Assembly: GCF_008801695.1 (NCBI RefSeq)
Contig: NZ_VZPF01000047.1
Span: forward strand, 1-39,646
DNA length: 39,646 nucleotides
Direction of reading: 5' to 3'
Source: Pantoea stewartii subsp. stewartii
Lineage (GTDB): Bacteria; Pseudomonadota; Gammaproteobacteria; Enterobacterales; Enterobacteriaceae
In this document: positions 14,531-23,838 of the stretch, in pieces
Numbering within the stretch: position 1 is the first letter of the stretch
Layout of the letters: the number at the start of each line of letters is the position of its first letter
Notes under the pieces: generated by a model
Database searches by the model: none
Told to the model about the DNA's origin: nothing
The model's input: only the letters and a program-made list of their open reading frames with translations
Translations under genes and position numbers: made by a program

Positions 14531-15967
14531 TCAGCTAAAACGAAACAGCGAAATCGCCTGCTGCAACGCGCCTGCCTGCTGCCGTTGCTGCTGCGCAACC
14601 TGAAGCGTTTCGGTCACATGTTTGACGTTATGCTGCACGCTGTGATCGATACTGCTAATACTTTGCTGAATCTGCGCAATGCTCTGATTCTGCTGGACGC
14701 TCATCTCAGAGAGTTCACTCACCAGCTGTGACAGGCTGTCGATACTCACGTGAATGGCCTGCATGGTTTGCGCGGCCTGGTCAACCTGAACGGTGCCCTG
14801 ACCGGCGCTGGAGCTGGAGGCATCCATCAGTTGCCGGATTTCCCGTGCCGCATTCTCACAGCGTAACGCCAGGGTACGCACCTCACTGGCAACGACTGCG
14901 AATCCGCGTCCTTCCTGACCGGCTCGTGCGGCTTCCACCGAGGCGTTCAGCGACAGGATGTTGGTCTGGAAGGCAATGCCGTCAATCAGTTCAAGAATGG
15001 TTTTTACCCGCCCCGACTCGACATTAATCTGGGCCATTGAGTGCATGGCCTGCTGAATATTCTCCTGGCCTTTACTGGCGACCTGGCGGGTTTCCCGGGC
15101 CAGATCGCAGGCCGTTTGCGCTTTGTCCCGCGCCAGACTCGCCGCCGCGCTGATTTGTGACATTGCACTGGTCGCAACATCCAGCGCCTGCGCCTGCTCG
15201 TCAGTGCGCTGTGACAGCGCGGCATTACGAGACAGCATGCTGTCTGATTCCTGCAGCAGTTCCGCAACGCCGTGGCTGACCTGATTTAACGTACCGCGCA
15301 TCGTCCCCAGCGTCTGACTAAAGGTGCGGGCAAAGGGCGTTTCGCTCTGCTGACTGTCCGCAAACAGCGTCAGGCAACCAGGCTCGCGGTTAATGCGGGC
15401 AGCCAGTTGCGCCACTTCGCTGGAGGCGCGCAAATCCGCAGCCATCTGCCGGGCAATAAGCACCAGCATCGCGGTTTGCGCCACCACAAACAGTGAATGA
15501 AACAGCACCATCTCCAGACCAGGATGGTGAAAGGCCACGATGCCAAACCGATCGTGCTCCTGCAGATAGTTAAATACCAGGTGATGCACCGCGCCTGTCG
15601 CGGCTGCAATCAGAAGCGGTCGGCTGTCGCGGTAAACCAGCAAGACCGACAGTAAAACAAAAACCGAAAAGTGAAACTCGGTTTCGCCCCGGCCCAACTG
15701 AATCAGCAGCCCCGCAAACCCAATCAGCGTGAAGGCCAGCCAGAGTCGGGAAAACAGCGTTCCGTTTGCCAGCCATCCCACCAGCGTGGCGACCAGCGCC
15801 AGCGCGGTACCCACGGTTATGGCCAGCCACGTTGACTGATACAGACTGCCGACGATAGCGGAAATCACTACCAGGGCCCAGCACAGCATAACAATCAGCC
15901 TGTCGGCCTGCTTCGCAATACGCTGAGGGGAACCCCCCTCCCCGACGCGGGTTAAATCTGTATTCAT
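14531..15967 (-). CDS. Methyl-accepting chemotaxis protein with polytopic membrane sensor
   Basis: A chemoreceptor of about 478 residues. Several N-terminal membrane segments (about residues 20-180) contain [14 protein letters not shown] and replace the usual periplasmic ligand domain. A long cytoplasmic coiled coil follows, with the invariant hairpin tip [40 protein letters not shown] that contacts CheA/CheW. I see no clear HAMP domain and no C-terminal CheR-binding pentapeptide. The frame extends to an ATG at 16036, but the sigma28-like promoter at 16046-16072 would start the transcript only a few bases before it. I therefore prefer the ATG at 15967. The ligand is unknown. Confidence 0.88.
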   Translation of the reverse strand: MNTDLTRVGEGGSPQRIAKQADRLIVMLCWALVVISAIVGSLYQSTWLAITVGTALALVATLVGWLANGTLFSRLWLAFTLIGFAGLLIQLGRGETEFHFSVFVLLSVLLVYRDSRPLLIAAATGAVHHLVFNYLQEHDRFGIVAFHHPGLEMVLFHSLFVVAQTAMLVLIARQMAADLRASSEVAQLAARINREPGCLTLFADSQQSETPFARTFSQTLGTMRGTLNQVSHGVAELLQESDSMLSRNAALSQRTDEQAQALDVATSAMSQISAAASLARDKAQTACDLARETRQVASKGQENIQQAMHSMAQINVESGRVKTILELIDGIAFQTNILSLNASVEAARAGQEGRGFAVVASEVRTLALRCENAAREIRQLMDASSSSAGQGTVQVDQAAQTMQAIHVSIDSLSQLVSELSEMSVQQNQSIAQIQQSISSIDHSVQHNVKHVTETLQVAQQQRQQAGALQQAISLFRFS

Positions 15968-16045
15968 AGGTACGCATCCACCAGAGGTTGCACCTGAGGC
16001 GTGCCCAGAGTTGGTCTGCGCAACGGGCGCAGACACATAAGATTG

Positions 16046-16072
16046 GTATCGACGCGTTCCGTAAATACTTTA
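16046..16072 (-). promoter_or_regulatory. Putative sigma28 (FliA) promoter of the chemoreceptor gene
   Basis: On the minus strand TAAAGTAT-N11-GTCGATAC matches the flagellar sigma28 consensus TAAAGTTT-N11-GCCGATAA at most positions with exactly 11 bases between the boxes. Chemoreceptor genes are typical FliA targets, which supports the call. Confidence 0.65.
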
Positions 16073-16111
16073 TGGCGGGTAATGCATAACTGAGGGCGAT
16101 TTTTCAAAACC

Positions 16112-17044
16112 TCACAGATTCGTTAACGATGCATCCATCTGCAAATTTTCCTGCAGAAAAGTCACAAACGCCGAGATGCGTGCTGGCGGCTGCCGCTGCG
16201 CCTGCCAGACGGCAAAAATATCGCCATCGGGCGCATGCCAGGCAGGCAGAACATGCAGCAATTCCCCCGCCGCAATGCTGTGTTTTGCGTCCCACCATGA
16301 GCGCAGCAAAATACCATGACCATCCAGCGCCATGCGCATCGCCACTTCCCCGTCGTTGGTCACCAGATTACCGCGCACCTTCTGGCTCAGGTTCTCAGCG
16401 CCGCTAACTAAGCGCCACAGAGCGAAGTCGCTGTCATGTTGCCTGAGTAAAATGCAGTTATGTTGCGCCAGCGCACGGATACTGTCTGGCAGGCCGTGCT
16501 TCGCCGCATAGCCTGGCGAGCAGCACAGCACACGCGGATTCTGGACCAGCTTACGGGCGATCAGCCGCGAATCCGGCGGCTCGCCTACGCGAATATCAAT
16601 ATCCACATGCGCATCAAGAAAATTCAGCGGCTGGCTGCTGAGCTGCAGGGAGAGGGCCAGATGAGGATGGCGGGCGGCAAAAGCTGACACGCAGGGGGCA
16701 ATATGGCGACGGCCAAAGCCGAAGGAGGCGTTGATGTTCAGCGTGCCGCGTAACTGCGTCGTTTCACCACTGACCGCCTCTTCCAGTGCCGCCAGTTGCT
16801 CCAGCAGCGGACGGGCACCGTCCAGATAGCGCCGCCCTTCCGGCGTCAGTTCCAGCCTGCGCGTGGTGCGGCGCAGTAACTGTACGCCCAGCCGCTGCTC
16901 CAGCTGGCTTAATCGTTTGCTGACGGCCGCCAGCGATAATCCCAGCTCGCGCGCCGCCGCCGTTAAGCTGTCCAGAGAAGCGACGCGCAGAAAGAACACT
17001 AAGTCATCACTGGAGGTGCGTGATTCTCTACTTTGATTCAACAT
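16112..17044 (-). CDS. LysR-family regulator, divergent from the D-malate/tartrate dehydrogenase gene
   Basis: A 310-residue LysR-type regulator. The winged helix occupies about residues 12-72 (SLTAAARELGLSLAAVSKRLSQLEQRLGVQLLRRTTRRLELTPEG). The effector domain follows from about residue 100 and includes the DIDIRVGEPPDSRLIARKL stretch typical of the AaeR/DmlR-like clade. It is divergent from the dehydrogenase gene with a 136-base control region between, the standard arrangement for LysR regulation of a neighbour. A DmlR-like role (activating the dehydrogenase gene with a malate- or tartrate-like inducer) is inferred from position. Confidence 0.88.
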   Translation of the reverse strand: MLNQSRESRTSSDDLVFFLRVASLDSLTAAARELGLSLAAVSKRLSQLEQRLGVQLLRRTTRRLELTPEGRRYLDGARPLLEQLAALEEAVSGETTQLRGTLNINASFGFGRRHIAPCVSAFAARHPHLALSLQLSSQPLNFLDAHVDIDIRVGEPPDSRLIARKLVQNPRVLCCSPGYAAKHGLPDSIRALAQHNCILLRQHDSDFALWRLVSGAENLSQKVRGNLVTNDGEVAMRMALDGHGILLRSWWDAKHSIAAGELLHVLPAWHAPDGDIFAVWQAQRQPPARISAFVTFLQENLQMDASLTNL

Positions 17045-17180
17045 GGGATTAACTTCCAGGCTAATTATTTACCTCAGGTGGAGAGTTATACTGCGCCGAT
17101 GCCTGATCATTAATCAAGCTGCATATCGACAGCCTTCACCCACTGACGGGCCCCTACAACATCAACCTCAGAGGTACCCT

Positions 17181-18251
17181 GTGACAGAGAAAATTCATCG
17201 TATCGCCGTGATTCCCGGCGACGGCATTGGTAAGGAAGTAGTGCCAGAAGGTATTCGCGTGATGAATGCCGCAGCAGAGAAATTTAATATTCCGCTGCAG
17301 TGGACGTGGTTCGATTATGCCAGCGCGGAATACTGGCAGCAGCATGGCAAAATGCTGCCTGATGACTGGTTTGCTGAGCTGAAAACCTTTGATGCGATCT
17401 ATTTTGGCGCGGTCGGCTGGCCCGATATCGTGCCGGATCACGTTTCTCTGTGGGGGTCGTTATTGCAGTTCCGTCGTGAGTTCGATCAGTACGTTAACCT
17501 GCGTCCGGTCCGCCTGATGCCCGGCGTGAAAGCGCCGTTAGCCAACCGGCATCCCGGTGATATCGACTTTTACGTCGTGCGCGAAAACACGGAAGGTGAG
17601 TACTCCAGCGTTGGCGGCACGATGTTCCCCGGCACAGAACGAGAAGTGGTCATTCAGGAAACCGTGATGACCCGGGTGGGCGTTGACCGCATCCTGAAGT
17701 TTGCCTTTGACCTGGCGCAGCGTCGGCCTAAAAAACACCTGACCTCTGCCACCAAATCAAACGGCATCGCCATCACCATGCCTTACTGGGACAACCGCGT
17801 TCAGGCAATGCAGGCGCATTATCCTGACGTTAAGGTCGACAAGTACCATATTGATATTCTTACCGCGAATTTTGTTCTGCATCCCGACTGGTTTGATGTC
17901 GTGGTGGCCAGCAATCTGTTCGGCGATATTTTGTCAGATCTGGGCCCTGCCTGTACCGGCACCATCGGCATCGCGCCGTCCGCCAATATTAACCCGGAAG
18001 GCAACTTCCCCAGCCTGTTTGAACCGGTACACGGTTCCGCGCCCGATATCGCCGGTAAAAACATCGCGAACCCGATTGGTCAGATTTGGTGTGGTGCGAT
18101 GATGCTGGAGCATCTGGGCTACAAGGCGGCAGGAGATGCCGTGCTGGATGCCATCGAACGCACGCTGGCCGCAGGCGAGCACTTAACCCGCGACCTGGGC
18201 GGCAGCGCCAATACACAGCAACTGGGCGACGCTATCGCAGCGGCGCTGTAA
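17181..18251 (+). CDS. dmlA: D-malate / tartrate dehydrogenase (decarboxylating)
   Basis: A 356-residue member of the isocitrate/isopropylmalate dehydrogenase family, closest to E. coli DmlA (YeaU) and tartrate dehydrogenases. It oxidatively decarboxylates D-malate to pyruvate with NAD and may accept tartrate. IAVIPGDGIGKEVVPEG opens the fold. YVNLRPVRLMPGV and VRENTEGEYSS bind substrate, with TSATKSNG and the metal-binding NLFGDILSDLGPA later. HGSAPDIAGKNIANP is the cofactor loop. I chose the GTG at 17181, preceded by AGAGG, because the family starts there; the frame stays open upstream to 17043. It ends one base before the convergent GH28-like gene. Confidence 0.88.
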   Translation: MTEKIHRIAVIPGDGIGKEVVPEGIRVMNAAAEKFNIPLQWTWFDYASAEYWQQHGKMLPDDWFAELKTFDAIYFGAVGWPDIVPDHVSLWGSLLQFRREFDQYVNLRPVRLMPGVKAPLANRHPGDIDFYVVRENTEGEYSSVGGTMFPGTEREVVIQETVMTRVGVDRILKFAFDLAQRRPKKHLTSATKSNGIAITMPYWDNRVQAMQAHYPDVKVDKYHIDILTANFVLHPDWFDVVVASNLFGDILSDLGPACTGTIGIAPSANINPEGNFPSLFEPVHGSAPDIAGKNIANPIGQIWCGAMMLEHLGYKAAGDAVLDAIERTLAAGEHLTRDLGGSANTQQLGDAIAAAL

Positions 18252-18252
18252 G

Positions 18253-19584
18253 TTACTCCGCCAGCAGCACCACGCTGTCCGGATGCCAGCCTGGCGGCAG
18301 TGGCTCAGGCCGCTGAATCGCCAGATGGTGCAGGTGCAAATGTTCAACGCCACGCGCGAACAGGCCCGGCAGCCCGCCCGGATAGCGCTCCACGCCGTAC
18401 GCCTCGCCCGTGGCCACATCCACCCGGTACGCGTTGTCCAGCCCCATCCCGGTCGGTGAGTCCGGATTACAGGGCGGGCGAACATCGAACTGACCCTGTA
18501 CGCCCTGCGCGACTGTCTGACGCAGCTGTAGCTGGCTGATGACGATGTCGCGGATCCAACCCGGCTGCGCCGCATGCAGGTTGATCGCTCCTTCTGCCAC
18601 ACCGCTGAGATGGCTGAACTGAACCTGTTCAACGATCCCCGGTGGCACCTGCGGATCGCGCGTGCGCACAGAAATAAACAGGGGATCGGCTTTGCCCCAG
18701 TGGCAGGCGGCAACATGGTGACAGTGAAAGGTGATGTGACTGAACAGGACGCGCCGTATCGCACCGCCGTCCCGCGAGACGATGCCAATGCCGCGGTTGG
18801 AATCAAATATGCTGCAGCCGGTCACGGTAATATCTTCGACGTCATCCCAGGTTTCCGTGCCGATTTTAATCGCGCAGCTGTCGCTGCGCAGCAGGCAGTT
18901 GCTGATCGCGATGCGCCGGGCCGGACGGCGCAGACTGCCAGGCTTCAAGGTTGTTTTAATGCAAATCGCATCGTCAGCGGCGCTGAAGTAGCTGTTGCTA
19001 ATCAACACGGCCTCGCAGCTGTCGATATCCAGCGCGTCCGTGTTGGGCAGCGTCATGGCGTTATCAATGGTCAGATGGTCAATGTGTACATGGCGGCAGC
19101 TGACAAGGTGCACCGTCCACATGGGGGCCTGAAACAGGGTAAAGTCCTTGAGTGTCACCTGCTCGCAGTCCTCAAAGACGATCATGCGCGGTCTGTCTGC
19201 CCTGGGCATGCGATAGCCCTGTTCGTCGGCCTCTACCGCAAACCAGGCTTCGGCGTCGCCTTCTATACGGCCTTTGCCACTGATCGTCAGATTGCGCTGC
19301 CCCAACGCATACAGCAGGACGTTATGCGATTTCTCAGCACTGCTCAGCGTCTTCCATTGCTGATAATCTGCCAGGTGCCGGCTGGCAATCAGCACCGCCC
19401 CGGCGGCCAGATGCAGCTCAAAATTGGAAGGCAGATTCAGGCTGCCACTGCGATAACGCACCGGTGGCAACGTCAGCCGACCGCCGCCCGCTTCAGCAAT
19501 CTGATCGATCGCGCGTTGCAGTGCCTGCGTGTCCGGCGTTTCACCGTCCGCTGCCGGATGAAAATCAGCAAGAGAAAGATCCAT
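18253..19584 (-). CDS. GH28-like right-handed beta-helix protein without signal peptide
   Basis: A 443-residue parallel beta-helix protein related to GH28 polygalacturonases and rhamnogalacturonan hydrolases. The catalytic-type acidic motifs NTDALDI and ADDAICIK are present. The GHG histidine motif is replaced by SDSCAIKIGTE, and the RIK motif reads RGIGIVSRDGG. Specificity therefore probably differs from polygalacturonase. There is no signal peptide, so it should work in the cytoplasm on an imported oligosaccharide. It is the last gene of the binding protein-permease-permease run and has GGAGG before its ATG. Confidence 0.8.
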   Translation of the reverse strand: MDLSLADFHPAADGETPDTQALQRAIDQIAEAGGGRLTLPPVRYRSGSLNLPSNFELHLAAGAVLIASRHLADYQQWKTLSSAEKSHNVLLYALGQRNLTISGKGRIEGDAEAWFAVEADEQGYRMPRADRPRMIVFEDCEQVTLKDFTLFQAPMWTVHLVSCRHVHIDHLTIDNAMTLPNTDALDIDSCEAVLISNSYFSAADDAICIKTTLKPGSLRRPARRIAISNCLLRSDSCAIKIGTETWDDVEDITVTGCSIFDSNRGIGIVSRDGGAIRRVLFSHITFHCHHVAACHWGKADPLFISVRTRDPQVPPGIVEQVQFSHLSGVAEGAINLHAAQPGWIRDIVISQLQLRQTVAQGVQGQFDVRPPCNPDSPTGMGLDNAYRVDVATGEAYGVERYPGGLPGLFARGVEHLHLHHLAIQRPEPLPPGWHPDSVVLLAE

Positions 19585-19620
19585 TTTTCGGCCTCCGTCG
19601 TGAAGTGTGACCTGGTGGGG

Positions 19621-20436
19621 TTATTTCACCGCGCCTTCGGTCACGCCACTGATGAATTTGCGCTGGAAGAACAGGAACACCAGAATGAGCGGCATAATGA
19701 CGATCATCGCCCCTGCCATCAGTACCGGGATATCGATGGTGTTTTTATTCTGAAAAAACATCATGCCAATCGGCAGGGTACGCAGTTCGTCTTTATTCAC
19801 CAGAATTAACGGGATAAGAAATTCGTTCCACGTCCAGATAAATAGCAGCAAGGCCAGCGTGGAGATCGTCGGCCAGATAGCCGGGACTAAAATGCCCCAC
19901 AGGATTTTGACGCGCGACGCACCATCCATTACGGCCGCTTCAACCAGCTCTTTCGGAACCTGCTGGAAGGCGCTGGCAATCATCAGCGTCGTAAAGGGCA
20001 ACGAGAGCGCAATTTGCGGCAGGATCAGGGCCAGAGTGGTATTGGTTAATCCCATCCAGTGCAGTTCGTGATACAGCGGAATGATAAAGGCTTCACTTGG
20101 TAATACCATGCCCAGCGCCAGCATCGCCGCCACCAGCTTTTTACCGGGGATTTTCAGCATGGCAAAGCCAAATCCGGCCAGAATACCCAGCAAAATACTG
20201 CACAGCACCACCGGAATCACGACCAGCACGGAGTTCATAAAGTAAACGTTAAAATGCCCCTGTTGCCAGGCGGTCACGTAATTTTTGATATTCAGTGACG
20301 CAGGCAGCGTAAACACGCCCTGAAACAGCTCTATCTGAGTCTTAAATGAGGTCATAAACGCCATCAGAAACGGCATGATGGTCAGCAACGCCACGACCCA
20401 GATGAGCGCACGAGAAATAACCGGAGTGCTTTTCAT
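19621..20436 (-). CDS. Sugar ABC transporter permease (MalG type)
   Basis: A 271-residue inner-membrane permease of the carbohydrate uptake-1 (CUT1) class with six predicted helices. The EAA loop that docks the ATPase reads EAAVMDGASRVKILWGILVPAIWP (about 183-206). The C-terminal ends FLFFQRKFISGVTEGAVK as in MalG/UgpE-like proteins. Its start overlaps the stop of the partner permease (TGATG), indicating translational coupling. The substrate cannot be read from the sequence. Confidence 0.92.
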   Translation of the reverse strand: MKSTPVISRALIWVVALLTIMPFLMAFMTSFKTQIELFQGVFTLPASLNIKNYVTAWQQGHFNVYFMNSVLVVIPVVLCSILLGILAGFGFAMLKIPGKKLVAAMLALGMVLPSEAFIIPLYHELHWMGLTNTTLALILPQIALSLPFTTLMIASAFQQVPKELVEAAVMDGASRVKILWGILVPAIWPTISTLALLLFIWTWNEFLIPLILVNKDELRTLPIGMMFFQNKNTIDIPVLMAGAMIVIMPLILVFLFFQRKFISGVTEGAVK

Positions 20437-21308
20437 CAGTAACGCTCCTTCAGGGCCAGATGAATCAGGTAGTTAATCCCTAGCACAATCATCATGCTGA
20501 ATACGGCAACCGATGAGGCATAGCCGAAGTAGTGCAGATCAAAACCCTGCTTATACATAAAGATATTGGTGACCATCGTGGAAGTGCCCGGCCCGCCCTG
20601 GGTCATCACATAAACCAGATCAAAGGCTTTTAAGCTGGCAATCACCGTCAGGAGCAGCGCGATACGCAACTCCGGGCGCAGGCCCGGCAGCGTGATGCGC
20701 ATAAACTTACGCCGCCGCGACGAGCCATCCAGATCGGCCGCTTCCAGCAGGGACGGGTCCATACGCTGTAGGCCCGCCATAAACAGCACCAAACAGAAGC
20801 CAAAGAAGTACCAGGTGGCCACCATGCCCACGGCAGGCAGTGCCCAGGTAAAATCCCCCAGCCACGACATTGCCAGCTGCGGCAAACCGACAGCACGCAG
20901 GAACTGATCGATCGGGCCAAATGCCGGCTTATAAAGCCAGCGCCAGACCACGCCCAGCACCGCCATCGGCATGATATAGGGCAGGAAGAACAGAATCCGC
21001 AGCACGCTGCGCTCGGTATTGTTGCGGGTTTCATACAAAAAGCTGCATAGCAGGAGTCCGACGCTGATCGGCAGCAGCGTATAAAACAGCATCAGGATGG
21101 CGTTGTTGCCCAGCGCAATCCAGAACACCGGATCGCTGAACATGCGCAGGTAGTTAGCGACGCCGGCAAAAACCGGCATGGATATGCCATCCCATTCGGT
21201 AAAACTGATTCCCAGTGACGCCAGCAGCGGCAATAACAGAAACAGTCCATAAACCAGCACGGCTGGAAGAAGATAGAGAAAATTGCGCCAACTGCTTTGA
21301 TTCAACAT
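20436..21308 (-). CDS. Sugar ABC transporter permease (MalF/UgpA type)
   Basis: A 290-residue CUT1 permease with six helices and a short N-terminus. Its EAA loop, EAADLDGSSRRRKFMRITLPGLRPEL (about 194-219), is followed by AFDLVYVMTQGGPGTST, a hallmark of this subunit. It lies between the binding-protein gene and the second permease gene, and should pair with the latter to form the channel. The frame is intact. Confidence 0.93.
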   Translation of the reverse strand: MLNQSSWRNFLYLLPAVLVYGLFLLLPLLASLGISFTEWDGISMPVFAGVANYLRMFSDPVFWIALGNNAILMLFYTLLPISVGLLLCSFLYETRNNTERSVLRILFFLPYIMPMAVLGVVWRWLYKPAFGPIDQFLRAVGLPQLAMSWLGDFTWALPAVGMVATWYFFGFCLVLFMAGLQRMDPSLLEAADLDGSSRRRKFMRITLPGLRPELRIALLLTVIASLKAFDLVYVMTQGGPGTSTMVTNIFMYKQGFDLHYFGYASSVAVFSMMIVLGINYLIHLALKERY

Positions 21309-21371
21309 AACCGTACTCGTCGTAGTGAGATCGACATTCAGGCCCGGCAGATATGCTGCCGGGCACCCGGC

Positions 21372-22702
21372 TTAGTGTTTCAGGGTTTTTATATAACGCT
21401 GATAGTTGTTATCGAAGTTAGTGACCATCTGATTCGCCGTGAGTCGTCCCGCCAGCAGCAGCTGTACGTTTTGATTGAGTTCGGCGTTCATCGTCGGGGT
21501 GGCCCAGTCCACATAGTGACCCAGTCCGTCATAGGCATTGAGCGTCAGCCAGACCTGATAGGCCTCGCCTAAGAGCGGATTGTCGGCCGGGATTTTTGCG
21601 TCTTTACTGGTGCTGGCGGGCAGGAAGCCCACACTCAGCCAGCGGTTTGCCATGCTGTCTGACACCATATAGTTGATAAATTTGGCTGAGGCATCCTGCT
21701 GCGCTTTGGTTTTTGCCATGCTGGTCATCGAGAAGGCCAGGTCAGTCCCGCCGACCATCAACGGCTGCTTCACACCCTCACCCGCCGGCATCGCGGCAAA
21801 GTGAATATCTTTATTGTCTTTAAACTGGCCCAGATACCAGGTGCCGCTGACCAGAAAAGCCGCCTGACCGTTCTGGAACAGCGTGGCGGCATCATCGTGG
21901 CCAATGCCCTGATAGCCAGGGAACAGGTAACCTTTATCGGCCCAGCCTTTCATCATCGTGGCGGCCTTAATCAGCTTTTCATCTTTGAACGTGCCGCCCA
22001 CGTCATAAATCAGGTCATCCAGCGCTTTACGATCGTGACTTTCAATCTGCGCTTCCCACAAGGTGCTGAGCAGTTGCTGACCCATATTGCCGTCCAGCAG
22101 ACCTAACATCATTGGCGGCGTGCCCTGCTGCTTCAGTTTTGCCATGGCGGCTTCCAGCTCGCTCAGGGTTTTCGGCACCGCAATACCGGCTTTATCCAGT
22201 AGCGCTTTGTTGTAATACAGGCCGACCATTTCACCGAGGCTGGCAACACCGTACAGCTTACCGCTGCCAAACTGACCACTGTCAGACCAGCGGTTACGCT
22301 TCAGAATGGAGTCCGGGAAGCGTTTGGTCCAGCCGTACTCGGCCGCATAGCTGTCCAGCGGCAGCAGCAGTTTGTCTTTTACCAGCGATCCCATATCGCC
22401 GCCGCCCTGGTTCACCTGTGCGATCTGCGGCCCTTCACCTGCGGTTAACGCCAGCTTCAGTGGAATTCGGGTATCTTCGAAAGAGTGCACGGAGCGATTA
22501 ATGACGATGCCGGGGTTTTGTTGAGTGAATTCTTTAATGCCTTCATCGACTGCCGCCGTTTGCTGAGGATACGTATAGATATCCCACTCATTCAGCGTGA
22601 CTTTGCTGTCGGCATGCGCAACGCTGCCCATCAGCAAGCCCGCCGCCAGGAGGCTACGAACCGACGTGCGAAAACGGAACGAACTGAGGAATCAGACATC
22701 AT
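21372..22702 (-). pseudogene. ABC sugar-binding protein gene with a frameshift in its signal peptide
   Basis: The mature part is an intact CUT1 solute-binding protein of about 410 residues ([33 protein letters not shown]..., [18 protein letters not shown]). The frame has no normal start: going upstream it reads [15 protein letters not shown], a good signal peptide, then meets a stop. The only well-placed start, ATGATG at 22702 behind GGAG, is in another frame. One base is missing between them, probably in the T-run complementing 22671-22674. Adding it gives a 443-residue precursor. Without correction, translation could only start at TTG/ATG inside the signal peptide, and export would fail. 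This is either a true mutation or a sequencing error. Confidence 0.85.
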
Positions 22703-23219
22703 GCTCACTTTCTCCAATAGAGGACGGGCATCCTTTCTTCACACGGTCTGCACTCCCGCAGACTGAAGCCGCATAACTCACCTTCTCATTCATAGTTACT
22801 TTAATAAAAAAATAAAGTCAAACACCGGGCCGGCGGAATTGCCAGGTTGTGAGCCTGCGCAAAAAATCAACCTGGCAGCCCGCTTATCCGAATAAGCGCG
22901 GGGTGATAAAAAGAAATGCAGCGTAATATTCATGCTGATCTTTTCCGCAGCAGCACAATAATCCACCGCCAAAATGACGTAATAACCTGCTGATAAAAAA
23001 TATGAAAATCCTATGACGCTCACATTTTTAACTTTTAATTTAAACGGGTAATCCGCGCAGGCCTTGCGGTAGCACGCCACAAGGGCGCACGGAGACTGGT
23101 CTGGTCAGGCAGAGCGCGGGCATAACGGGAAGCCCACTGACAGCACGGTAATTATTCCATCTTGAAAACTAAGTCAGCTTTCATTAACGTGAGATTGTTC
23201 AATGACTGACCTGTGAGAA
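22703..23219. other. Divergent intergenic region of the ABC locus
   Basis: About 520 bases with no convincing gene. The minus-strand frame at 22796-23080 lacks family features. It holds an inverted repeat TGCCAGGTTG (22840-22849) / CAACCTGGCA (22868-22877) with an 18-base gap, and an AT-rich zone with a CRP-like half site (TGTGAGCGTC on the minus strand, about 23015-23024). Promoters for the minus-strand transporter operon and the plus-strand GNAT-ATPase pair should lie here. Confidence 0.5.
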
Positions 23220-23825
23220 ATGACGATGGTGAATCAAGGTGTCATTCGTCCGGCGACCGAGTCGGATTATCCCGCGCTCTACCGTATTTGTCTGGAAACG
23301 GCCAATGCTGGAAAAGATGCCAGTCACTGCTATTCCGACCCTGAGTATCCCGGGCAGCGCTTTGCCGTGCCCTATGCACGCTTTGCCCCGAATTTTGCCT
23401 TTGTGCTGGAGGTTGACGGTGAGGTGATGGGATATGTCGTTGCCACACCGGATACCGTCGCCTTTGAAGCGCAGCTTGCACGCGACTGGTGGCCCCGGCT
23501 GCAGGAGAAATACCGCGATCGCACACCTGTCGCCCCTTACGACAGCAAGATTCTTGACAGTATCCGTCAGCCTGAGCCTGCCGCACAGGCGCTGGTGACG
23601 CAGTGGCCTGCCCATCTGCATATCAATCTTCTGCCGCCCGTTCAGGCGGGCGGCTGGGGGCGCAGGATGATCGAACATGAACTGGCAGCCCTGCGCAACG
23701 CGGGTGTGCGCGGTGTCCATCTGGGTGTCAGCCTGCAAAATGAGCAGGTTTGCGCGTTTTATCAACGCCTGGGATTCAGCCATATCCTGCGCAGCAACGC
23801 CATCTATATGGGCCAGTTACTTTGA
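23220..23825 (+). CDS. GNAT acetyltransferase resembling the O-GlcNAcase HAT-like domain
   Basis: A 201-residue GNAT protein. It resembles the C-terminal acetyltransferase-like domain of animal O-GlcNAcase and its free-standing bacterial relatives: [62 protein letters not shown] (the acetyl-CoA loop is variant, QAGGWG) and [22 protein letters not shown]. GNATs transfer acetyl from acetyl-CoA, usually to an amine. Here it lies 13 bases before the ABC ATPase gene and near a BadF-type kinase and a ROK regulator, so an amino sugar is a plausible acceptor. That is inference. The true start could be either ATG (23220 or 23226). Confidence 0.85.
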   Translation: MTMVNQGVIRPATESDYPALYRICLETANAGKDASHCYSDPEYPGQRFAVPYARFAPNFAFVLEVDGEVMGYVVATPDTVAFEAQLARDWWPRLQEKYRDRTPVAPYDSKILDSIRQPEPAAQALVTQWPAHLHINLLPPVQAGGWGRRMIEHELAALRNAGVRGVHLGVSLQNEQVCAFYQRLGFSHILRSNAIYMGQLL

Positions 23826-23838
23826 TCAGGGGAAGCTT

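Noticed and set aside
22796..23080. 94-residue minus-strand frame in the divergent ABC control region
   Set aside because: No recognisable domain, AT-rich leader context and no ribosome binding site; regulatory DNA is the simpler reading.
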